Assembly (NCBI GenBank): GCA_023412195.1 | Contig: JAEYNZ010000115.1 | Span: 1-43,875 of the forward strand | Direction of reading: 5' to 3' | Length of the DNA: 43,875 nucleotides | Source: Bacteroidota bacterium | GTDB taxonomy: Bacteria; Bacteroidota; Bacteroidia; Bacteroidales; Prolixibacteraceae | Shown: positions 33,760 to 41,260 of the stretch, piece after piece | Numbering within the stretch: the first letter of the stretch is position 1 | How the letters are laid out: every line of letters begins with the position of its first letter | Translations under genes and position numbers: made by a program | Notes under the pieces: model-generated | Database searches by the model: none | Seen by the model: only the letters and a program-made list of their open reading frames with translations | What the model was told of the DNA's origin: nothing

Positions 33760-34743
33760 ATGAATTATAGAAGTATAACCAAAACCCTTATCATTTTAGT
33801 ACTTTTTGTTTTCACTTCATGCATTGGTCCACTCGATGAAAAAGAACTCAAGCTGGCTCATGGGCTGCCAGTTGACCATCCGGTTCATCAGGCCATGGAA
33901 TTCATGGGGCAAAGGGTAAAAGAATTGTCGGGAGGAAAACTTGATGTAACAGTTTACCCTTCAGAACAATTGGGATCTGAACAGCAATGTGTGGAACTGG
34001 TTCAGATTGGCAGTCTTGCCATCACAAAAGTATCGGCTGCTGTAATGGAAAGCTTTGTAGAAGATTATAAAGTATTTGGATTACCTTATATTTTTAAATC
34101 AAAAGAACATGCATTTCAAGTGTTTGACGGAGATATAGGCAATGAACTTCTTTTGAGTTCCACTCCTAAATTGATCAGGGGGCTGACTTATTATGATGCC
34201 GGTTCACGCAGTTTTTATACCAAGACCAAACCTATAGAGCATCCTGATGACCTTTCAGGTATGAAAATCAGGGTAATGGCCAGTGTTACTGCAGTAGGCA
34301 TGATTCGTGCCCTGGGAGGTTCAGCAACACCCATTTCGTGGGGGGAGTTGTACACCGCGCTGCAAAGTGGTGTTGTTGACGGAGCTGAGAACAATCCGCC
34401 AAGCCTGTATACTTCCCGTCATTATGAAGTATGCAAGTTTTATTCACTCGATGAACATACTACAATCCCCGATGTGCTTGTCATAAGCGAAGTGGTATGG
34501 AAAAAGCTTTCAGAGCAGGAAAGAGAATGGATTCAGCAGGCGGCAGATGAGTCTGCCGTACTTCAGCGTAAGTTGTGGGCTGAATCAGAAGCTGAATCAC
34601 TCGAGGAGGTACAAAAAGCAGGAGTAGTTATTAACCGGCCCGACAAAGGACCTTTTATGGAGAAAGTTCAGCCTTTTTTGGAAAGTTATAAGGATAACCC
34701 GGTAATTTATTCCTACATCAAACGGATTCAGGCAGTAGAATAA
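33760..34743 (+). CDS. dctP: TRAP transporter substrate-binding lipoprotein DctP
   Basis: This 327-aa protein starts at 33760; a longer frame from 33613 overlaps kdgA and is rejected. Its signal peptide ends in a lipobox (FVFTSC), so it is probably membrane-anchored rather than free. The DctP signature is clear: GMKIRV with the carboxylate-binding arginine, then PISWGELYTALQSGVVDGAENNP. By operon position the ligand is likely a uronate or an oligosaccharide-derived acid sugar. It needs DctQ and DctM, encoded just downstream. Confidence 0.93.
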   Translation: MNYRSITKTLIILVLFVFTSCIGPLDEKELKLAHGLPVDHPVHQAMEFMGQRVKELSGGKLDVTVYPSEQLGSEQQCVELVQIGSLAITKVSAAVMESFVEDYKVFGLPYIFKSKEHAFQVFDGDIGNELLLSSTPKLIRGLTYYDAGSRSFYTKTKPIEHPDDLSGMKIRVMASVTAVGMIRALGGSATPISWGELYTALQSGVVDGAENNPPSLYTSRHYEVCKFYSLDEHTTIPDVLVISEVVWKKLSEQEREWIQQAADESAVLQRKLWAESEAESLEEVQKAGVVINRPDKGPFMEKVQPFLESYKDNPVIYSYIKRIQAVE

Positions 34744-34753
34744 ATATAATAAT

Positions 34754-35230
34754 ATGATAAGACAAAAGATTGAAAAATCACTGGAATGGTTTCTGGTGTT
34801 TTTAATGAGTATTCTTGTGCTGGATGTATTGTGGCAGGTGTTCAGCCGATACATTTTAAATTCCCCCAGCAGCTACACTGATGAGCTTGCAGGATACCTG
34901 CTCATATGGGTAGGCGTGCTTGGTGCGGCATATGTTGCAGCCAACCGGGAGCACCTTGCAATAGATTTGCTGGTGCAACGCAGTTCCCCTGAAAGAAAGT
35001 ATAAGCTTGAGTTGATTATCAGTACCTGCATCATCCTCTTTGCGATATTTGTGTTGATAATTGGGGGAACCTCCCTTGCCTACACCCGTTTTTTACTGTC
35101 GGTAAAATCATCAGCCATTGGAATGCCACTGGGCATTGTATACCTGGTGATGCCTGTCAGCGGCATTCTGATCACTTATTTCGATATAGATAACATGGTG
35201 AGATTGATAAAAGCAAACCGGAAAAATTAG
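34754..35230 (+). CDS. dctQ: TRAP transporter small permease DctQ
   Basis: This 158-aa protein has four membrane helices, with DctQ features WQVFSRYIL after helix 1 and DELAGYLLIWVGVLGAAYVA at the end of helix 2. It partners the large subunit DctM in Na+-coupled uptake. It begins 10 nt after dctP and ends 4 nt before dctM. Confidence 0.94.
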   Translation: MIRQKIEKSLEWFLVFLMSILVLDVLWQVFSRYILNSPSSYTDELAGYLLIWVGVLGAAYVAANREHLAIDLLVQRSSPERKYKLELIISTCIILFAIFVLIIGGTSLAYTRFLLSVKSSAIGMPLGIVYLVMPVSGILITYFDIDNMVRLIKANRKN

Positions 35231-35234
35231 TATT

Positions 35235-36698
35235 ATGGAATTTATTGAAATCATTGTACTTGTTGTTAGTTTTATAGTGTTAATTGCAATAGGTGTCCCT
35301 ATTGCGTTTAGTATAGGCATTTCCGGTATCCTTACCATGCTTGTGAGCATTGATTTCCTGCCGGCAGTGACTACTTTTTCACACCGGATGGCTACAGGAT
35401 TAAACAGCTTTGCATTGCTTGCCATCCCTTTTTTCATTTTAGCCGGCAATTTAATGAACAGTGGCGGCATAGCCATCCGTCTTATTGATTTTGCAAGGGT
35501 ACTGGTAGGTAATATTCCAGGTGGTGTAGCTATGGTTAATGTTCTTGCAAATATGCTTTTTGGGGCAATATCAGGGTCAGCTGCAGCTTCTGCTTCCGCA
35601 ATCGGAAGTATCATGCAACCTGAGATGAAAAAGGAGGGCTATCCCGAGAATTTCAGTGCTGCAGTGAATATTACCTCTGCAACTACGGGATTATCAATTC
35701 CCCCCAGTAATATCCTTATTGTTTATTCACTTGCCAGCGGAGGAGTTTCCATAACTGCACTTTTCCTGGCCGGGTATCTGCCTGGAATATTAACAGGATT
35801 AGGGATTATGGTAACTGCTGTTACTATGTTGGTTTACCGGTTTAATGGTTATAGAGCAGCACTCCGTACCATTGGAATTGTGGCTATTATTGCCATATCT
35901 GCCATTCTTTTATACCAGGCAATATCTTTTTCCAGGCAGACTTTTTCTACTACAATTAACAGCATATTTTTATACCTGTTTGTGGCGGGAATTGGAGCGT
36001 TTGCAGTGTATAAAACCATAAGGAACAAGAAGAAGGCTTTGCAGGGAATGAAAATATTTCTGGATGCGATACCCAGCCTGCTGATGCTTGTTATTGTAAT
36101 CGGGGGTATTGTGGCAGGGTTTTTTACAGCAACTGAGGCTTCAGCCATAGCCGTTTTATATTCCCTGATTCTTGCCTTTATTTACAGGCAGGTTTCTGTG
36201 AGGGATTTGCCGGCAATCATTCTCCGCTCTGTAAAAACTACTGGTATTGTTATGCTGCTTGTGGCTACTTCAATAGGTTTATCGTGGATTATGGCCTATG
36301 AGAACATACCTCAAAATGTGAGCGAAGGACTCTTGTCGGTTTCCAATAATCCGTTTATCATTTTACTTGTGATTAACCTGATTTTGCTTGTTGTTGGTAC
36401 CTTTATGGATATGACACCTGCTGTTTTGATTTTTACGCCCATTTTCCTGCCTATTGTAACGTCTATGGGTGTTGATCCGATCCATTTTGGTATCATCATG
36501 GTGCTTAACCTTAGCGTAGGTTTATGTACTCCACCTGTAGGTTCAGTACTTTTCATCGGCTGCAGTGTGGCCGGGCTGAGTATCGACAAGGTTTTAAAAC
36601 CACTTGTACCTATGTTTATTGCCATGTTTGTTGTTCTGATGCTGGTGACCTATTTTCCGCAGATCAGCTTATGGTTGCCTGCTATGTTTGGGTTTTAA
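35235..36698 (+). CDS. dctM: TRAP transporter large permease DctM (extended)
   Basis: This 487-aa polytopic protein is the ion-coupled permease subunit. DctM hallmarks are GIPFFILAGNLM-like AIPFFILAGNLMNSGG, SGSAAASASAIGSIMQPEM, TTGLSIPPSNI, GFFTATEASAIAVLY and VGLCTPPVGSVLF. Usual DctM proteins have about 425-435 residues; the extra length is mostly at residues ~201-278, where two additional hydrophobic segments (RTIGIVAIIAISAILLY and SIFLYLFVAGIGAFAVY) sit between the two halves. It is the last gene before the terminator at 36723. Confidence 0.94.
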   Translation: MEFIEIIVLVVSFIVLIAIGVPIAFSIGISGILTMLVSIDFLPAVTTFSHRMATGLNSFALLAIPFFILAGNLMNSGGIAIRLIDFARVLVGNIPGGVAMVNVLANMLFGAISGSAAASASAIGSIMQPEMKKEGYPENFSAAVNITSATTGLSIPPSNILIVYSLASGGVSITALFLAGYLPGILTGLGIMVTAVTMLVYRFNGYRAALRTIGIVAIIAISAILLYQAISFSRQTFSTTINSIFLYLFVAGIGAFAVYKTIRNKKKALQGMKIFLDAIPSLLMLVIVIGGIVAGFFTATEASAIAVLYSLILAFIYRQVSVRDLPAIILRSVKTTGIVMLLVATSIGLSWIMAYENIPQNVSEGLLSVSNNPFIILLVINLILLVVGTFMDMTPAVLIFTPIFLPIVTSMGVDPIHFGIIMVLNLSVGLCTPPVGSVLFIGCSVAGLSIDKVLKPLVPMFIAMFVVLMLVTYFPQISLWLPAMFGF

Positions 36699-36722
36699 AA
36701 AATAATGAACTTCAATAGTATG

Positions 36723-36752
36723 AAGGAGGCAAATCAGGTTGCCTCCTTTTTT
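36723..36752 (+). terminator. Intrinsic terminator of the uronate/TRAP operon
   Basis: AAGGAGGCAA (36723-36732) pairs perfectly with TTGCCTCCTT (36739-36748) around a 6-nt loop, followed by a T run to 36752. It separates the operon from the HTCS gene. Confidence 0.92.
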
Positions 36753-36845
36753 GTTTGCTGACGCCGATAGTTTTGATTTTCATAAAAAATAACATTAATT
36801 TGGTCGTGAAGAAGTTTATCTGTTAAAGAAAAAGAGGGAGCAGCA

Positions 36846-39800
36846 GTGTATAGACATACGAAAATATTTTACCTGGTTTTTGTTCTAATTTTTTATTTAG
36901 AAATCCGGTCTCAGGCCATTGTTCCGTACAATGATCTGAGTTTTGATATTTTCACGCAGGAAAACGGACTTCCAAATAATCTGATTCAATGTATTTATCA
37001 GGACAGCAAAGGATGGATATGGATAGGAACCAGCCATGGGTTAAGCAGGTTTGACGGATATTCCTTTGTAAATTTTTTACCAGATACGGATGACAGCACC
37101 AGTATAAAAGGGAATCTTGTCAGGGTAATAAAAGAAGACAGAAGAGGTAACCTGCTGGTAGGAACTGAAAATGGCGGACTGAATGTATTTGACAGGCAAA
37201 AGGAAAGTTTTTCCCATCCCTGTGACACATTTCCAGGTACAAATTTCAGGAATATTTCAGTAAATGATATCGCTGTTGGTGGTGATGGAAAGACCTATAT
37301 CGGAACTGAGTTCAATTTGTTGATTTATGGGGAAGATGGAAAAGTATTACCACTTGAAGCCGTTCAGTCGGACGGCACAATATTTAACGGCCAGTTTGTA
37401 AGAACACTTGAATTTGACGACAAGGGAAGATTATGGGTTGGAACAAACCAGGGCCTGTACCTGTACAATTCTCAAAGCAATCAGATTGAATATTTTCCTT
37501 TGTCATCTGAAATCAGTCAGGGACAGGAAATATGGGAACTGTTCTATGACGGGGAGGGTGTTTTATGGGTTGGGACATATTCTGAAGGATTGTTCCTGAT
37601 CTCAACCAATACTTTAGATATAGAGTCTGTTTCTTTTCAGCCACAGGTAGCCAGGACTGAAACTGTGCGTTCAGTCTCCAAAAGTACATTTGGGGAATTC
37701 TGGATCGGTACACGCGGGGGGTTATATGTTTATTCCAAACAAAATGGAGTGACCGGGTTTTTCAGGCATAATGAACGTGATTCAAGGAGTTTATCCAATA
37801 ATTCGATACTTTCAGTTTTTCATGATGCCATGGGCGAAACCTGGATTGGCACCCGCCACGGGCTCAACCTTTTGGCAAAAAGCAAGCAGGTTTTTCATCA
37901 TTATGGGGCATTGCCTGGTGATAATAATTATCTTAACAGCAACATAATCTATGCGTTCTGGATCGATCAGGAGGGAAAAATCTGGATTGGAACAGAGGAT
38001 GGGGGAATAAATATTTATAATCCCGGTACAGGTAAATATAATTATCTGATGGCCGGAGAGAAAGGTAATTACATATCCCAGAACTGCATTAAGGCATTTC
38101 ATGCCGACGGAAAGGGGAATTTATGGGTAGGTACCTATCTGGGGGGAATTGATGTGATAGATCTTGCAACAGGAAAGATCAGCCATTTCAGACACGACCC
38201 TGAGGATACCCGGTCGGTGTCGGACAACAGGGTATGGGATTTCTGTGATGATGGTGATAAGGGTATATGGATAGCCACTTCAAGAGGTGTTGACAGATAT
38301 GATTTTCAAAACGAAATTTTTGAACATTTTCCATTATTAAATGGAGAAGGACAGGTCTCCTGGATTGAAAAGGATTCTCAGGGTAATTTATGGATAGGCG
38401 GACTTGATGAGTTGATATGTTTTAATCCCCGGAGCAATGGCATTAAACGATTTCCTGAGCATACCCGGTCGATGTACGAGGATTCTCAGAACCGCATTTG
38501 GATTGCCACCATGGATAAAGGAATCGCATTGTATGATGACGGAATGGGAGCCGTGAAATATTACAGCGAAAAGGATGGATTGTCGAACAACCAGGCTTTG
38601 TGCATTCTTGAAGACGGTAGCCATAATCTTTGGATCAGCACAAATAATGGGTTGTCGCGGTTTCATGTTGATAAAGGTTATTTCCGGAACTTTACCAGCA
38701 GGGATGGATTAAGCAATAACCAGTTTTGTTATGGTGCTGCGTTTAAAACAGGAACAGGTCAGATGCTTTTCGGAACGGTATCGGGCTTCAATATGTTTGA
38801 TCCTGCAGAAGTTGTTGCTGAGGAAAAAGATGTTCCGATTGTATTGACTGATCTGAAAATCTTTAACAGAACGGTACCGATAGGAAACCATAAAAGGGAC
38901 ATTTTGCAAAAAAGTATTTCAGAAACCGACCAGGTAGTTTTAAGGTATGACCAGAATGTATTTACCGTTGAGTTTGCCGCCCTGAATTTTACGAATAGTG
39001 GCAGAAACCGTTACAGTTATAAACTTGAAGGATTTGACAAGGATTGGAGCGAACCAGGAACCAATCGTAGTGCAACCTATACAAACCTGAATCCCGGCAC
39101 ATATCAGTTGCGCATAAAAAACGTTGTCCCGGGCATCACAAACACTGGCTATGAGGCTCAGCTAAACATTGTTGTACTGCCACCTTTCTGGAAGACCACG
39201 TGGTTTCTGACCCTATTGTTCTCATTTATTGTATTTCTGATATTTATATTAGTCAGATTTTTAATTAACAGGGAAAAGATAAAAAACCAGCTGGTCGTTG
39301 AGAGGGTGAACGCCCGGAAACTACATGAACTGGACATGATGAAACTGAAGTTTTTCACCAATATATCGCATGATATCCGTACACCACTGACACTGATTAT
39401 CGGACCACTTGAAAAGATTATGAAGCAGGATCTTTCAGGGAAGGAAATCAGGGAGAATCTTCAGTTAGTTGCACGAAACGCCCGTAACCTTAATAACCTG
39501 ATCACACAGCTTCTCGATTTCAGAAAACTCGAGAGCGGAAACCTGAAGTTAAGTCTGACAGAAAGCGACCTGGTGGATTTTATCAGGAATATAGTCGATT
39601 CATTCAAGGAACTGGCTGCTGAAAAACAGGTATCACTGAAGTTCCATTCCCTGACAAAAAACCTTTATACCTCATTTGACCCCGGTAAAATAGAACGGAT
39701 ACTAAATAATCTTCTTTCCAATGCTTTCAAGTTTACAGAAGCTGGTGGAACCATATCTGTAACATGTTCCATTGTTTTTGATGCAGATGATGATGACTTT

Positions 39801-40928
39801 GCCTCTGAAGAAAAAGAAAGGCAGTACATTGAAATTGTAGTCAGGGATACAGGAAGAGGGATTCAGGACAGACACCTGAACAAGATATTTCAAAGGTTTT
39901 TTCAGGCAGGGGATGAAGCAGCCGATTCAGGTACGGGTATTGGGCTGTCACTTGTTAAAGAACTTGTGAAGCTTCATATGGGTAAGATTTTCGTTACGAG
40001 CAAACCAGGAAAAGGAACAAGATTTACGATAAGAATTCCACATCATCTGACTGCTGCAAAAAAACAGATGGAAGAAAATGCAGATGGCTCTGTGATTCCA
40101 TTGGCAGAACCTATTGAAAAGTCAACCCATGAAGAAGTCAGAATGCACCATCAGTTGATGCTGGTAGTGGAAGACAATGCCGATGTGAGGCAGTTTATAT
40201 CAAGTCATTTCAGTTCATCTTTTCAGATAGTTGAAGCAGTAAATGGAGAAGCAGGCTGGGAAAAGGCACTGGAAATTATACCCGATATTATCATCAGTGA
40301 TATTTTAATGCCTAAAATGGATGGTTATGACTTTTGCAGGCGGATAAAAAATGATGAACGCACCTCCCATATTCCCGTGTTGCTTCTTACGGCCCTTCAT
40401 TCCAAAGATCATGAAATTAAGGGTTTAACAACAGGAGCGGATGATTATATCACGAAACCTTTTGACCTTACAATCCTTCAGGCGAAAGTGGAAAACATGC
40501 TTTCCATCCGGAATTCACTGAAGGAAAAATTCAGCAGAAATATTGTACTGGAGCCACAAAATGTTGTGATAACATCGCCCGATGAACACTTTTTACAACG
40601 GGTAATTGCAGTTGTGGAACAGAATATCTCAGACAGTGAACTTGACATTGAACGTTTTTCTGAACTGGTAGGTGTAAGCAGGATGCAATTATACAGGAAG
40701 TTACATGCGCTAACCGATATGACCGTAAAGGAATTCATCAGGCACATCAGGCTGAAAAGGGCGGCACAACTTCTGGTACAGAACAAGATGAATGTATCTG
40801 AAACAGCCTATGCAGTTGGTTTCAATGATCTGTCACATTTCAGGAAATGTTTTAAAAGAGCGTTTGGGTTGAGTGCATCGGAATATGCAGACCAAATGAA
40901 AGACAAACATACTCCTTCAGCAGTTTGA
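36846..40928 (+). CDS. Hybrid two-component system sensor/regulator (HTCS)
   Basis: This 1360-aa one-protein signalling system has an export signal, then a periplasmic double beta-propeller made of Reg_prop blades (repeated WIGT..GL.R pattern, residues ~25-690) and a Y_Y_Y domain (~705-780). A membrane helix follows (~783-806). The cytosolic part has HisKA with H842 (NISHDIRTPL), HATPase (NLLSNAFKFT, DTGRGI, GTGIGLSLV), a receiver with D1152 (ISDILMPKMDGYD) and an AraC HTH (~1255-1355). It begins with GTG, backed by GAGGGAG upstream. HTCSs bind glycan fragments and activate neighbouring SusC/D genes; targets here are probably the SusC gene and perhaps the uronate operon. Confidence 0.95.
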   Translation: MYRHTKIFYLVFVLIFYLEIRSQAIVPYNDLSFDIFTQENGLPNNLIQCIYQDSKGWIWIGTSHGLSRFDGYSFVNFLPDTDDSTSIKGNLVRVIKEDRRGNLLVGTENGGLNVFDRQKESFSHPCDTFPGTNFRNISVNDIAVGGDGKTYIGTEFNLLIYGEDGKVLPLEAVQSDGTIFNGQFVRTLEFDDKGRLWVGTNQGLYLYNSQSNQIEYFPLSSEISQGQEIWELFYDGEGVLWVGTYSEGLFLISTNTLDIESVSFQPQVARTETVRSVSKSTFGEFWIGTRGGLYVYSKQNGVTGFFRHNERDSRSLSNNSILSVFHDAMGETWIGTRHGLNLLAKSKQVFHHYGALPGDNNYLNSNIIYAFWIDQEGKIWIGTEDGGINIYNPGTGKYNYLMAGEKGNYISQNCIKAFHADGKGNLWVGTYLGGIDVIDLATGKISHFRHDPEDTRSVSDNRVWDFCDDGDKGIWIATSRGVDRYDFQNEIFEHFPLLNGEGQVSWIEKDSQGNLWIGGLDELICFNPRSNGIKRFPEHTRSMYEDSQNRIWIATMDKGIALYDDGMGAVKYYSEKDGLSNNQALCILEDGSHNLWISTNNGLSRFHVDKGYFRNFTSRDGLSNNQFCYGAAFKTGTGQMLFGTVSGFNMFDPAEVVAEEKDVPIVLTDLKIFNRTVPIGNHKRDILQKSISETDQVVLRYDQNVFTVEFAALNFTNSGRNRYSYKLEGFDKDWSEPGTNRSATYTNLNPGTYQLRIKNVVPGITNTGYEAQLNIVVLPPFWKTTWFLTLLFSFIVFLIFILVRFLINREKIKNQLVVERVNARKLHELDMMKLKFFTNISHDIRTPLTLIIGPLEKIMKQDLSGKEIRENLQLVARNARNLNNLITQLLDFRKLESGNLKLSLTESDLVDFIRNIVDSFKELAAEKQVSLKFHSLTKNLYTSFDPGKIERILNNLLSNAFKFTEAGGTISVTCSIVFDADDDDFASEEKERQYIEIVVRDTGRGIQDRHLNKIFQRFFQAGDEAADSGTGIGLSLVKELVKLHMGKIFVTSKPGKGTRFTIRIPHHLTAAKKQMEENADGSVIPLAEPIEKSTHEEVRMHHQLMLVVEDNADVRQFISSHFSSSFQIVEAVNGEAGWEKALEIIPDIIISDILMPKMDGYDFCRRIKNDERTSHIPVLLLTALHSKDHEIKGLTTGADDYITKPFDLTILQAKVENMLSIRNSLKEKFSRNIVLEPQNVVITSPDEHFLQRVIAVVEQNISDSELDIERFSELVGVSRMQLYRKLHALTDMTVKEFIRHIRLKRAAQLLVQNKMNVSETAYAVGFNDLSHFRKCFKRAFGLSASEYADQMKDKHTPSAV

Positions 40929-41260
40929 AATTGCATTCATCACAAAAATCCCGCATTTTGGGAAAAAAACCTCTTTGAGGGAAACCATATCCTACCGTCT
41001 GGGAAACCTGCAATACATCCGGGCAGGTAAAATCATTATTTTGCAAAGGCAATTTATAAGAGCTGGAAATGAAAGAGCACAGGAAAAATCTCAATAGAAT
41101 TAATTTTATGATCATCTCATCAGCGGTATTGCTGGTTGTGGCTATTATATTTCTTCTCAAACTGCTGCTATAAATACAATAAGCAAACAGGATAAAAATC
41201 TAAAGGATCAGATAAATAACAATAATAACAATAAAAATTTTCGAATCTAATAACTACGGT
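40929..41260. other. 332-bp gap between HTCS and SusC genes
   Basis: It contains one short frame that looks like a membrane microprotein (41069-41173) and an AT-rich leader just before susC (41174-41260). No clear terminator follows the HTCS gene; CCCGCATTTTGGG at 40951-40963 is a weak dyad. Confidence 0.45.
41069..41173 (+). CDS. Possible 34-residue single-helix membrane microprotein
   Basis: The frame starts MKEHRKNLNRINFM, continues as a pure hydrophobic helix ISSAVLLVVAIIFLLKLLL and stops with TAA. It has a positively charged N-terminus (inside) followed by one membrane helix, and AGAGCTGGA lies just upstream of the ATG. It is in the same direction as the HTCS and SusC genes between them. 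Nothing identifies a function; chance cannot be excluded at this length. Confidence 0.4.
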   Translation: MKEHRKNLNRINFMIISSAVLLVVAIIFLLKLLL

